Source: Acidobacteriota bacterium (GTDB lineage: Bacteria; Acidobacteriota; Vicinamibacteria; Vicinamibacterales; CAVVIG01). From it: a DNA stretch of 64,000 nt. The DNA lies in assembly GCA_003222395.1 (NCBI GenBank), contig QHWB01000039.1, forward strand, positions 62,001 to 126,000, given 5' to 3'. Below the pieces are notes generated by a model. The model made no database searches, was not told the DNA's origin, and saw only the letters and a list, made by a program, of their open reading frames with translations. The position numbers and the translations under genes are program-made. Positions 17,825 to 26,546 of the stretch are shown in pieces. Numbering within the stretch: position 1 is the first letter of the stretch; each line of letters opens with the position of its first letter.

Positions 17825-19461
17825 TCGACGAACGTGACCTTGTTGATCTCTCGCAGCGTCGTGATGCCGGACATCACACGCTCCACGGCCGACTCGCGGA
17901 GGAAGCGCATGCCTTCATCGCGCGCCGCTTTCTTGATTTCGGACGTCGGCTTCTTGTCGAGAATCATCTCGCGGATGTGGTCGCTGAGGTCGAGCAGCTC
18001 GCAAATCGCCATACGGCCCTTGTATCCGGTGCCGCCGCACTCGATGCAGCCGATCCCTTCGTAGAAGGTGTGCGTGTGCTCGAGCGCGAGGTCGAGTCCC
18101 GATTCCTCGAGCAGCGCCGGCGTCACCTTAGCGGGCCGCTTGCAGTGGTGACAGATGGTCCGCACCAGCCGCTGCGCCAGCACGCAGTTGAGCGCCGAGA
18201 CGAACTGGTAGGCCTCGACGCCCATGTTCAGGAAGCGGCCGAGCACGTCGAGGACGTTGTTCGCGTGGACGGTCGTGAACACCAGGTGCCCGGTGAGCGC
18301 CGAGTTGATGGCGATTTGCGCCGTCTCGGTATCGCGGATCTCGCCGACCATGATCTTGTCGGGGTCGTGCCGCAGAATCGATCGCAGCCCGCGGGCGAAC
18401 GTCAGCCCCTTCTTCTCGTTGATCGGAATCTGCGTGATGCCGCGCAGCTGGTATTCGACCGGGTCCTCGATGGTGACGATCTTGTCCTCGATCGATTTGA
18501 TCTCCGACAGGGCCGCATACAGCGTCGTCGTCTTGCCGCTGCCGGTCGGCCCGGTGACGAGGACCATGCCGTAGGGCTCGCGGATGTACTTCCGGAAACG
18601 CCGCAGCTCGTCCTCCGGGAAACCGAGGATGTCGAGCCGCAGCTCCGTGAACTGCTCGCTGATCGATTCCTTGTCCAGAATTCGGATGACGACGTCTTCC
18701 CCGTGCACGCTCGGCATCACCGAGACGCGGAAGTCGATCGTCTTGCCCGGCATCCGCATCTTGAAGCGGCCGTCCTGCGGCACCCGCTTCTCGGCGATGT
18801 CGAGCTCCGCCATCACCTTGATGCGCGAGATGATCGAGCTGTGGAACTGCTTGGCGATGGGACGCATCGCCGGCTGCAGCACGCCGTCGATGCGGTACTT
18901 CACGTGCACCGCGTCGTCCTGCGTCTCGATGTGGATGTCGCTCGCGCGCCGCTGAATCGCGGTGAAGATCGTCGAGTCGACGAGCCGGATGATCGGGCTC
19001 GCGTCGCTCGTCAGCTTCTCGACGGTCAGCGCCTCGTCGCCGCTCTCGTCTTCCTTGAGAATCTGCAGCTGGAAGCTTTCGGTCGCCTCTTCGAGCACCC
19101 GCTGCGAGCTCTCGCTTTTCTTGAGGATCGACTCGATCGCGCTCTTCGGTCCGACGGCGACCTTGATCGGCGTCGAGAGCAGAACGCCGAGCTCGTCGAT
19201 CATCGGCAGATCGGTCGGATCCGAGACCACGATCTCGAGCGTCTTCCCCACGCGGCGGTGTGGCACGAACCCGTAGCGCAGCATCAGATCGGCCGGAATC
19301 GATCGGAACAGATCCTGATCGATGCGGAATGTATCCATGTCGACGAACTCCAGCCGGTACCGCTCGGCGAGCCGCCGCGCCTGTTCGAGCTCCGCACGCT
19401 GGTCGGCGTCGGTGACCGCCGGAATCAGTTCCGGATGAAGTTCGGTGTTCGGTGTGGCCAT
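17821..19461 (-). CDS. gspE: GspE/PilB-family secretion ATPase
   Basis: 546 residues. Powers pseudopilus assembly. N-terminal MshEN-like domain (LRYGFVPHRRVGKTLEIVVS), then the ATPase domain with SDIHIET, Walker A VTGPTGSGKTTTLYAALS, Asp box TIEDPVEYQLRGI, Walker B DKIMVGEIRDTETAQIA and the His box LVFTTVHANN. The zinc-binding tetracysteine motif of GspE/PilB extension ATPases is present (ICHHCKRPA and IGCIECGGTGYKGR). No PilT-like retraction ATPase is in this window, which favours secretion over twitching. Confidence 0.93.
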   Translation of the reverse strand: MATPNTELHPELIPAVTDADQRAELEQARRLAERYRLEFVDMDTFRIDQDLFRSIPADLMLRYGFVPHRRVGKTLEIVVSDPTDLPMIDELGVLLSTPIKVAVGPKSAIESILKKSESSQRVLEEATESFQLQILKEDESGDEALTVEKLTSDASPIIRLVDSTIFTAIQRRASDIHIETQDDAVHVKYRIDGVLQPAMRPIAKQFHSSIISRIKVMAELDIAEKRVPQDGRFKMRMPGKTIDFRVSVMPSVHGEDVVIRILDKESISEQFTELRLDILGFPEDELRRFRKYIREPYGMVLVTGPTGSGKTTTLYAALSEIKSIEDKIVTIEDPVEYQLRGITQIPINEKKGLTFARGLRSILRHDPDKIMVGEIRDTETAQIAINSALTGHLVFTTVHANNVLDVLGRFLNMGVEAYQFVSALNCVLAQRLVRTICHHCKRPAKVTPALLEESGLDLALEHTHTFYEGIGCIECGGTGYKGRMAICELLDLSDHIREMILDKKPTSEIKKAARDEGMRFLRESAVERVMSGITTLREINKVTFVE

Positions 19462-19466
19462 CCTCT

Positions 19467-19517
19467 ATGTATCCGTTCAGGAAGAATTATCTATTCAGGA
19501 AGAATCATCCGTTCAGG
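19467..19517. repeat. 18-bp tandem repeat at the gspF-gspE junction
   Basis: Plus-strand units 19500-19517 (AAGAATCATCCGTTCAGG), 19482-19499 (AAGAATTATCTATTCAGG) and a partial one at 19467-19481. On the coding strand the first unit contains the last three codons and the TGA stop of gspF. The rest fills the whole gap to gspE. The unit differs from the 18-bp unit at 6863. Confidence 0.8.
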
Positions 19518-20716
19518 ACCGAGCTCAACTGGAACAGTGGCATGTAGAGCGCGAGCAGCAGTCCCGCGATCACCATCCCCATGATGACGAGCAATATCGG
19601 TTCGACGAGCGTGACGAATCGCTCCATGTTGGTGGCGATCTCCTCGTCGTAGAAATCGGCCACGGTGTTCAGCATGTCCTGCAGCGCGCCGGTCGATTCG
19701 CCGACTTCGGCCATCTTCACGGCGACTTCCGGAAAGACGCGGCGCGCTTCGAGCGCGCGCGCGAACGACTCGCCTTCCCGCACGCGGTTGCTGACGATCT
19801 CGAGCTGCGCCGCCATGTACTGGTTGCCGATCGACTTCGCGGCGATGTCGAGCGCATTCACCAGCGGCAGTCCGCCGCCGAGGAGCGTCGACAGCGTCCG
19901 CGCCATCTGCGACGTCCCGAACTTCCCCGCCACCTGCCCGAGCATCGGGACGGCGAGTATCAAGTGGTCGAACTTCGCCTTCTGTCCCGGCTGCCGAATC
20001 CACCCCAGGAACGTCACGACGGCAATGACAACGATGAGGACGAGCAGGAGGAATTGGGCCCGGACGAAATCGGAGACGCTAACGATGATTCTCGTGAGCA
20101 GCGGCAGCTCGGCGCCGAACGACGCGTAGAAGTCCGAGAACTGCGGGACGACTTTCAACACGATGATCGACACGAGGCCAAAGGCGAGCGTCACCAAAAT
20201 GGCCGGATACACGAGCGCCGAGATCGTCTTCCGCTTGAGCGTGGCGATGATCTTCGTGTACTCGACGTAGCGCCGGAGCACCGCGTCGAGGTTGCCGCTG
20301 CGCTCCCCCGCCAGCAGCGACGCCGTGTAGACGCTCGGGAACAGTTCGCCGTGCGACCCGAATGCGTCCGACAACGCGCTTCCCGCCCGCACTTTCTCGT
20401 GGACGTCGTCGAGCACGCCGCGAAACGTCGGCGTCGTGACGCGCCGCCTGAGGAGGTCGAGCGACTGGACGAGCGGCATGCCCGCTTTCAGCAGCGTCGC
20501 CAGCTCCTGGTTGAACACCAGGAATTCGCGCGTGTTGATCGCGGACCGTCGAGGCAGCCGCACCGACACCCCGGCAATCGCCCCCTTGGGCTGAAGCGAA
20601 AGGACGAACAGCCCCTTCTCTTCCAGCTCGTGGCGCAGCTTGGCTTCGTTGTCGGCGACGTACACGCCTTCGACGATTTCGCCGTTAGGTGACGCGAGTC
20701 TGCAGCGGAACTCCAC
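19505..20716 (-). CDS. gspF: GspF/PilC-family inner-membrane platform protein
   Basis: About 403 residues. Cytosolic start VEFRCRLASPNGEIVEGVYV, two T2SSF domains with NQELATLLKAGMPLVQSLDL and SQMARTLSTLLGGGLPLVNA, and three membrane segments (for example LVYPAILVTLAFGLVSIIVL and ILLVIMGMVIAGLLLALYMP). Start taken at GTG 20716, which gives the usual family N-terminus. A TTG at 20734 is in frame but less likely. A TACAAT -10-like box (20725-20730) lies just before it. The last residues NG and the stop are within an 18-bp repeat. Probably the first gene of the secretion operon. Confidence 0.92.
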   Translation of the reverse strand: MEFRCRLASPNGEIVEGVYVADNEAKLRHELEEKGLFVLSLQPKGAIAGVSVRLPRRSAINTREFLVFNQELATLLKAGMPLVQSLDLLRRRVTTPTFRGVLDDVHEKVRAGSALSDAFGSHGELFPSVYTASLLAGERSGNLDAVLRRYVEYTKIIATLKRKTISALVYPAILVTLAFGLVSIIVLKVVPQFSDFYASFGAELPLLTRIIVSVSDFVRAQFLLLVLIVVIAVVTFLGWIRQPGQKAKFDHLILAVPMLGQVAGKFGTSQMARTLSTLLGGGLPLVNALDIAAKSIGNQYMAAQLEIVSNRVREGESFARALEARRVFPEVAVKMAEVGESTGALQDMLNTVADFYDEEIATNMERFVTLVEPILLVIMGMVIAGLLLALYMPLFQLSSVLNG

Positions 20717-20806
20717 TGTCCTGAATTGTATCAACGATTGCTACGGTCCCCTTGACAGTTAAGACCGTGCATCGATGCGAAAGGCTGGGCGCGACTGCGC
20801 AGATTT

Positions 20807-21478
20807 TCAGCGACCGACGAGGTCGAGGATGCGGTTGACGTAGTTTCGCGTCTCCGGATACGGCGGGATCCCGCCGAATCGCCGGACCGCCGCCTCGCCG
20901 GCGTTGTACGCCGCCAGCGCGAGCTTCGGCTCGAACTGCTGCAGCAACGATTTCAGATACCTGATGCCGCCCTCGATATTCGACTGCGCATCGTACGGAT
21001 CGCTGACGCCGTACTGCCGCGCAGTCGCCGGCATCAACTGCATCAGCCCCATCGCGCCTTTTCGAGATCGCGCGTGCTCCTGATACGCCGATTCGACCTT
21101 GATCACCGCTCGAACGAGGTTCGCGTCCACGCCGTGCTTCGCCGAGATTTGATCGATGATGGGCGCGAAGCGCGCGCCGTAGTCCGGCACCAGGACGCCG
21201 CCAGTACCGTTGCCAGTCGCTCCGCCGTCGGTGGCGTCCGGCTTCGGTGCGTCTGTCTCCGGCTCCGGATACGGCACTTCGTCCGGCGCGATGTACGCCA
21301 CCACGGACGGCTCGGTCGCCATCTCGCCGCCGGTTCGAAGCGTCAGCACGAGCATGTCGCCTTCGATGCGATGCGATTTCACCGACATCGTCCGCCCGGT
21401 TCCGAAATACACGAGCTCCGCGCGCGCAGGCAGCGCGAACATCAAGACGCCGATCGCGGTCGCCAGGAGTGCTTTCAT
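20807..21478 (-). CDS. secreted lytic transglycosylase (Slt/MltC-type domain)
   Basis: 223 residues. Signal peptide ALLATAIGVLMFALPARA, a small DUF4124-like or unknown N-terminal stretch, and a C-terminal SLT domain (about 105-220) with the catalytic Glu in IKVESAYQEHARSRKGAMG, then LMQLMPATARQYGV and ALAAYNAGEAAVRRFGGIPP. It cuts the murein glycan chain, and might open the wall for the secretion machine encoded just downstream (90 bp), which is inferred from position. Overlaps the upstream lipoprotein gene by ATGA. Confidence 0.9.
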   Translation of the reverse strand: MKALLATAIGVLMFALPARAELVYFGTGRTMSVKSHRIEGDMLVLTLRTGGEMATEPSVVAYIAPDEVPYPEPETDAPKPDATDGGATGNGTGGVLVPDYGARFAPIIDQISAKHGVDANLVRAVIKVESAYQEHARSRKGAMGLMQLMPATARQYGVSDPYDAQSNIEGGIRYLKSLLQQFEPKLALAAYNAGEAAVRRFGGIPPYPETRNYVNRILDLVGR

Positions 21479-22374
21479 CGGGGATCGATGTAGGCATGGA
21501 ACACGCGGACGCCGAGTTCGCGCGGATCCTTGCTGGCCGCCGCGTTCAGCAGCGCAGGCACGAACGTCTTGTCGACGGTGATGTGGAGCTCGGCCATCTC
21601 GCCCGATCCCAGCCGAGTGGCGCTCAACGGGATTTTCCGCAAGCGCGATTGTCCAGCGTCGAGCGTGAACTCATCAACGATATTATTGCTCAGTCCGATC
21701 TGGACGTGCTGCGATTCGTGAAAGACGCTGCCGGGATTATCGACGTCGAAATAGAAGACGCAGTCTTTTCTCGGATTCTTGAAGGCAAGCAGCGCGTCCT
21801 TCTTCGTCCACTGCCACTCCACCGTCGCGTTGTGCTCGGCGACCTCTGCCGGGTGCCAGCCTTCCTTGAAGACCGTGAACACATTTTCGGTTTGCGGCTG
21901 AAGCTGCAGCCGCGAAACCTTGTACGCCCTCTGCCCGACGTCCTCGCCCGCCAGCGTCAGCCGTTTCTGATTGCTAACTGAATAGAGCCCGAGCTGAATC
22001 GACGCTTCGCCGACGTACGGATATACCGGGATGAATTCGGTCCGGGTGTACTCAATCGTCTGGCCCGGCTTCCACTGCGACGTCGGCACCGGCGGGTTGT
22101 GATCGAAGTTGAAGATCATCTCCTCATCGGTGTCGACGACGTGGACCATGACGCGATAGTCCTGATCGAAACGCGCGTCGTTGGCGACGACGAAGCGATA
22201 GGTGACGTCGACTGGGCTGCCGAGCGGCGCCTTGTCATGATTCAGCGTCAAACCGGGGGTCGCCACCGGCGGCGTCGGCGGTTCCTTCCGGCGGCACGCG
22301 CCAACGGCCGAGACGACCGCCACGACGACGACGACAGCAATCCACCGAGCGGCCTCAACCGGATGATCTCGCAT
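21475..22374 (-). CDS. lipoprotein of unknown function
   Basis: 299 residues. A hydrophobic signal ([16 protein letters not shown]) ends in a good lipobox, followed by a Pro-rich linker. The rest is mainly beta: it contains [20 protein letters not shown] and [20 protein letters not shown], which look like an Ig-like or transglutaminase-associated beta-sandwich, and a second sandwich-like half ([20 protein letters not shown]). I do not recognise a named family. It is divergent from the microcompartment gene, with 80 bp between the starts, and cotranslated with the transglycosylase. Confidence 0.7.
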   Translation of the reverse strand: MRDHPVEAARWIAVVVVVAVVSAVGACRRKEPPTPPVATPGLTLNHDKAPLGSPVDVTYRFVVANDARFDQDYRVMVHVVDTDEEMIFNFDHNPPVPTSQWKPGQTIEYTRTEFIPVYPYVGEASIQLGLYSVSNQKRLTLAGEDVGQRAYKVSRLQLQPQTENVFTVFKEGWHPAEVAEHNATVEWQWTKKDALLAFKNPRKDCVFYFDVDNPGSVFHESQHVQIGLSNNIVDEFTLDAGQSRLRKIPLSATRLGSGEMAELHITVDKTFVPALLNAAASKDPRELGVRVFHAYIDPR

Positions 22375-22454
22375 ATGAATTGTGGTGTGCCTCCGATGAT
22401 AGTCGATTGCTGCATCTCACGCAATCTGCTAGAGTTCGCGCGCGCAGGAGAAAA

Positions 22455-22736
22455 ATGGCGGCTGAAGCGTTGGGAATGGTCGAGACTCGGGGCCTCATCG
22501 GGTCGGTTGAAGCCGCAGACGCCATGGTCAAGGCCGCCAACGTGACGCTGATCGGCAAGGAATACATCGGCGCCGGCTACGTGACCGTGATGGTGCGCGG
22601 CGATGTGGGAGCGGTCAAGGCCGCAACCGACGCTGGCGCCGCGGCGGCTCGCCGCGTCGGTGAGCTCGTCTCGGTTCACGTCATTCCCCGCCCGCACAGC
22701 GAAGTCGAACGAATTCTGCCTAAAGGATCAACCTAG
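22455..22736 (+). CDS. bacterial microcompartment shell protein, hexamer type (BMC-H)
   Basis: 93 residues, the normal size for a single-domain BMC protein of the EutM/PduA/CcmK family. It begins [20 protein letters not shown], then [38 protein letters not shown] and ends [19 protein letters not shown], all typical BMC features. Six copies form a flat hexamer that tiles the shell of a protein organelle. Start ATG 22455 has AGGAG four bases before it. An in-frame frame extension upstream has no family match. Next gene is an aldehyde dehydrogenase 58 bp away. No BMC-P pentamer or BMC-T trimer is in the window. Confidence 0.93.
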   Translation: MAAEALGMVETRGLIGSVEAADAMVKAANVTLIGKEYIGAGYVTVMVRGDVGAVKAATDAGAAAARRVGELVSVHVIPRPHSEVERILPKGST

Positions 22737-22794
22737 CCACCGCTGAGGAGCGGCAAGAGCCCTCCGTGTCCTCACCGGCGGCGAGTTCTCCCCC

Positions 22795-24561
22795 ATGGCC
22801 GAGCCCGCCGTTTCCCCTCAGTCCGATCGCGATCTCGCGTCGATTGCCGAGGCACGTGCGCTCGCCCGCCGAGCGAAGCAGGCGTGGCTCGAGCTCGCCG
22901 AGTTCGATCAGACGCGCATCGACGCGATCGTCGATGCGATGGCCGCCGCCGCCACGGCGCAGGCGGAGTCGTTCGCGCGCCTCGCCGTCGAGGAAACCAC
23001 CTACGGCGTCGTCGAAGACAAGATTCAGAAGAACCTGTTCAGCTCGCAGAAGGTCTACAACTTCATCCGCGCGATGAAGACCGTCGGGGTCGTCGCACGG
23101 GACAACGACCGCCGAGTGGTCGAGATCGCCGAGCCCTTCGGCGTCGTCGCCGCGGTTGTCCCGTCGACCAACCCGACGTCGACGGCGATCTACAAGATCC
23201 TCATCGCGCTGAAGGCGCGCTGCGCGATCGTCCTCAGTCCGCATCCCTCAGCCGTCAGGTGCATCACGCGGGTCGCCGAAGTCATGGAGGAGGCGGCGCG
23301 CAGGGCCGGCGCGCCCGCCGGATCGATCAACTGGATGTCGACGGTCACCCTCGAGGGGACGCAGGAGCTGATGAAGCACCGCGACGTTGCCGTCATCCTC
23401 GCGACCGGCGGCATGGGCCTCGTACGCGCGGCGTACAGCGCCGGCAAACCCGCGTACGGCGTCGGACCGGGCAACGCTCCCGCGTTCATCGAACGGACGG
23501 CAAACGTGAAGAAGGCGGTCCACGACATCATCGCCGGCAAGACGTTCGACAACGGCGTCCTCTGCTCTTCGGAGAATTCCGTCGTCGTCGACGAGCCGGT
23601 CGCCGCCGAAACCCGCAGCGAGTTCCAGGCGCAGGGCGGCTATTTCATGAACAAGGCCGAGATGGACGCGCTCGCGCGCATGCTCGTGACGCCGCAGCGC
23701 CTTCCAAACCCGGCGCTCGTCGGCAAGTCGGCCGTGGCGATCGCCGAAAAATGCGGAATCTCCGTTCCGTCGGACACTCGCGTCCTGCTCGCGCCGCTGG
23801 AAGGCGTCGGACGCGACTACCCGTTGTCGATCGAGAAACTATGCCCCGTCCTGTCCTACTACGTCGTCAAGGACTGGCGGGAAGGATGTGAGCGCTGCAA
23901 ACAGATCCTCCGGTACGGCGGGATGGGCCACACGATGTCCATCCACTCGCAGAACGACCAGGTCATTCTTGAATTCGGCCTGAAGAAGCCGGCGTTCCGC
24001 ATCGTGGTCAATACGCCGACGACGCACGGATCGGTCGGACTGTCGACGGGACTCGATCCGGCGATGACGCTTGGCTGCGGCGGTTACGGTGGGAACATCA
24101 CTTCGGACAACATCTCTCCGCGGCACCTGTTGAACATCAAACGGCTCGCGTACGAGGTATCGCCGGTCGTCAGCCGCTGGGATCGTCCCGGCGCGCGCGG
24201 CGGCAATGGTCAGGTGCAGACCGCGCCACGGCTGCCGTCGGCGCCACCGAAGCCGCCGCCGCCAGCCGGCATCAGCGCGGAGGCGCTGTCACGCCGGATC
24301 GACCAGTTCCTCGCCGCTCGCGGCTACCAGGGTCAGACTCGCAGTCAGACTGCCGGTCCGACCGCGGGTCAGGCCGGGAGTCAGACGGCCGCTCCCGCAC
24401 CAAACCAGGGTCCGCTCGACTTCGTGTGCGAGGACGATGTCCGCCAGGCGATTCAGTCAGGACGGAAGATCGTTGTCTCCGAACGCGCGATCGTGACGCC
24501 GGCCGCTCGCGATCTCGGCGAGCAGCATCGGGTATTCACAATTGCACCGTGGCGCGGATAA
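22795..24561 (+). CDS. CoA-acylating aldehyde dehydrogenase, microcompartment type, with C-terminal extension
   Basis: 588 residues. Core (about 1-465) resembles EutE/PduP-type acetaldehyde or propionaldehyde dehydrogenases, which turn an aldehyde, CoA and NAD into acyl-CoA and NADH. VVPSTNPTSTAIYKILIALK and GPGNAPAFIERTANVKKAV are typical, and the catalytic Cys257 is in FDNGVLCSSENSVVVDE. After about residue 465 there is a Pro-rich linker, a short helix (AEALSRRIDQFLAARGY) that may be an encapsulation peptide, a Gln/Ala/Thr linker, and a terminal motif (FVCEDDVRQAIQSGRKIV; TPAARDLGEQHRVF). This last part resembles segments in other microcompartment proteins (from memory). Probably cargo of the shell encoded just upstream. 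Confidence 0.9.
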   Translation: MAEPAVSPQSDRDLASIAEARALARRAKQAWLELAEFDQTRIDAIVDAMAAAATAQAESFARLAVEETTYGVVEDKIQKNLFSSQKVYNFIRAMKTVGVVARDNDRRVVEIAEPFGVVAAVVPSTNPTSTAIYKILIALKARCAIVLSPHPSAVRCITRVAEVMEEAARRAGAPAGSINWMSTVTLEGTQELMKHRDVAVILATGGMGLVRAAYSAGKPAYGVGPGNAPAFIERTANVKKAVHDIIAGKTFDNGVLCSSENSVVVDEPVAAETRSEFQAQGGYFMNKAEMDALARMLVTPQRLPNPALVGKSAVAIAEKCGISVPSDTRVLLAPLEGVGRDYPLSIEKLCPVLSYYVVKDWREGCERCKQILRYGGMGHTMSIHSQNDQVILEFGLKKPAFRIVVNTPTTHGSVGLSTGLDPAMTLGCGGYGGNITSDNISPRHLLNIKRLAYEVSPVVSRWDRPGARGGNGQVQTAPRLPSAPPKPPPPAGISAEALSRRIDQFLAARGYQGQTRSQTAGPTAGQAGSQTAAPAPNQGPLDFVCEDDVRQAIQSGRKIVVSERAIVTPAARDLGEQHRVFTIAPWRG

Positions 24562-24592
24562 TTTCGTAATTGCTGAGGCAGTTAGACTTAGG

Positions 24593-24621
24593 TTGACCGT
24601 GCTCGGTCGCTTTGCTAGACT
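24593..24621 (+). promoter_or_regulatory. sigma-70-like promoter for the MltD-like gene
   Basis: TTGACC at 24593-24598 and TAGACT at 24616-24621 with a 17-base spacer, upstream of the ATG at 24691, with the SD CGGAGGAGCGCCCAGG next to the start. Good match in spacing and in both boxes for the housekeeping sigma factor. Confidence 0.6.
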
Positions 24622-24690
24622 GACTCGGCCATAGAAGAAGCGGGGGCGCCCCAGCCCGCCCCGCGTGACGAACACGGAGGAGCGCCCAGG

Positions 24691-26442
24691 ATGCTTCGAT
24701 CCCAGTGGCAGCGCCCGCTTTTGATTGCGCTGTTTCCCTTCGCGATTGCCTGCGGTTCAAATTTGCGGTCTCAGGTCCACGCGGTCAGGCCGACGCCGGC
24801 CGCGACAGTCCCGACTCCGTCGACGGTCGCGGCTGAAGCTGCCCCGCCGTCGAACGTCGTAGCACAGAGCGCGCCGGTCGACGATCCGGTCGCGTCGCTG
24901 ATCGCAGTGTCCGAGCGTCACTTCAAAGCCGGTCAGACCGAGCTCGAGCAGGGGCATTTCGAAGCCGCCAAACAGGACTTCGACAAGGCGATAGAGGTGC
25001 TGCTCGAGTCGCCGTTCGGCGGTCGCACCGAACCCCGAATCCGCGAGCACTTCGATCGGCTGGTCGATCGCATCAGCACGTACGAAGTCCACGCGCTCGC
25101 AGCGGGCGACGGCTTTACCGAAAAGAAGTACGAGCCGGCGTCAATTGACGAACTCCTCGCGCTCTCGACAACGTTCGGCACGCCGGCCGCGACGCCGGAA
25201 GTCAAGGACGCCGTTCGGTCCGATCCGGCGAACCACGACATTCCGATCCCTCTGAACCAGCGCGTGCTTTCGTACATCGAGCTGTTTCAGGGACGGCTCC
25301 ACGACTTCATCGAGGAAGGCATGAAGCGCGGCAGCAAGTACCTGCCGATGATTCAGAACGTCTTCCGCGCCGAAGGGCTGCCGCTCGACCTCGCGTACGT
25401 CCCGCTGGTGGAAAGCGCCTTCAAGCCGAACGCTCTCTCGCGCGCGAAAGCAAAGGGTGTCTGGCAGTTCATGACCGGTACGGCCATCGAGAACGGCCTC
25501 CGGCGCGACTGGTACATCGACGAGCGCTCGGATCCCGAGAAAGCCACGGTCGCGGCGGCCAACTACCTGCAGACTCTGTCGAAGATCTTCAAGGGTGACT
25601 GGCACCTTGCGCTAGCGTCGTATAACGGCGGACCGGGACGCGTGCAGCGCGCGATGAAGCGAGCGAAGCTCGACGACTTCTGGCAGCTCTCCCGGCAGCC
25701 GAAGCTGCTGCCGCGCGAAACGCGCGAGTACGTCCCGATGATCCTCGCGGCGATTGTCATCGCACGTAACCCGGGCCAGTACGGTTTCGACTTCGAACCG
25801 GAGCCGGCGACCGCTTACGAGAAAATCACGCTGCCCCGGCCCGTCGATCTTCGACGCGTGGCTGAGTGGACCGACACCACGATTGATCAGATTCAGTTGC
25901 TCAATCCGGAGCTGCGGCGCTGGACGACGCCGATGCGCGACAACGATTACGAGTTGAAGGTTCCCGCGGGCACCGCCGAGGTTGTGCGCGCGCGCCTCGA
26001 CGAAGCGGCCGTGGCGGATCTCGCGTCGTTGAAGTACTACACGGTGAAGCGCGGCGACACGCTGCCGCTGATCGCCAAGAGGCTGCACGTCAGCAAAGCG
26101 GATCTCGCGGAAGCCAACTACCTGCCGGTCACCGCCCGCGTGGGGACCGGTCAGAAGCTGATGGTGCCGCACGAAGCCACCGTCCTGATGGCGGCACGCA
26201 CGGATCGTCCGGTGCCTGTCGCTGATGCGCGCCGCACGGTCGCCGAATCGGGCCAACTGGCCGATGCGACGCCGACCAATCGCGTGAAGGTGATCTACGA
26301 AGTGAAGCAGGGCGACACGCTCGCCTCGGTGGCTCGTCTCTTCAAGACGACCGTCGCATCGCTCAGAACGTGGAATCCGCGGCTCGCCGGCGATCGGCTC
26401 AACGCGGGTCAGCGCCTGACGGTTTACCGTCTGACGAACTAG
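24691..26442 (+). CDS. MltD-like membrane-bound lytic transglycosylase with LysM repeats
   Basis: 583 residues. Signal with lipobox (LFPFAIACGSNLRSQ, Cys21), a TPR-like segment (GHFEAAKQDFDKAIEVLLES), an SLT domain (about 200-330) with the catalytic Glu in LVESAFKPNALSRAKAKG, then VWQFMTGTAIENGL and WHLALASYNGGPGRVQRAMK, and two C-terminal LysM domains (about 448-495 and 532-580; YTVKRGDTLPLIAKRLHVSK and YEVKQGDTLASVARLFKTT) that bind the murein glycan. It cleaves peptidoglycan at the outer envelope face. Has its own promoter after the microcompartment locus. Confidence 0.92.
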   Translation: MLRSQWQRPLLIALFPFAIACGSNLRSQVHAVRPTPAATVPTPSTVAAEAAPPSNVVAQSAPVDDPVASLIAVSERHFKAGQTELEQGHFEAAKQDFDKAIEVLLESPFGGRTEPRIREHFDRLVDRISTYEVHALAAGDGFTEKKYEPASIDELLALSTTFGTPAATPEVKDAVRSDPANHDIPIPLNQRVLSYIELFQGRLHDFIEEGMKRGSKYLPMIQNVFRAEGLPLDLAYVPLVESAFKPNALSRAKAKGVWQFMTGTAIENGLRRDWYIDERSDPEKATVAAANYLQTLSKIFKGDWHLALASYNGGPGRVQRAMKRAKLDDFWQLSRQPKLLPRETREYVPMILAAIVIARNPGQYGFDFEPEPATAYEKITLPRPVDLRRVAEWTDTTIDQIQLLNPELRRWTTPMRDNDYELKVPAGTAEVVRARLDEAAVADLASLKYYTVKRGDTLPLIAKRLHVSKADLAEANYLPVTARVGTGQKLMVPHEATVLMAARTDRPVPVADARRTVAESGQLADATPTNRVKVIYEVKQGDTLASVARLFKTTVASLRTWNPRLAGDRLNAGQRLTVYRLTN

Positions 26443-26546
26443 GCCGAGTAGACGTCCGGCTGAAGCCGGATACCACATCGGACCATCGGCGTCGACAGAT
26501 CGATTGGAGGGCCGCCTTAGCGCGGTCCTTCGTCGTCATATACCAG

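Noticed and set aside
17806-19584. Plus-strand 592-residue frame opposite gspE
   Set aside because: Complement of gspE, with no motif and an unusual composition.
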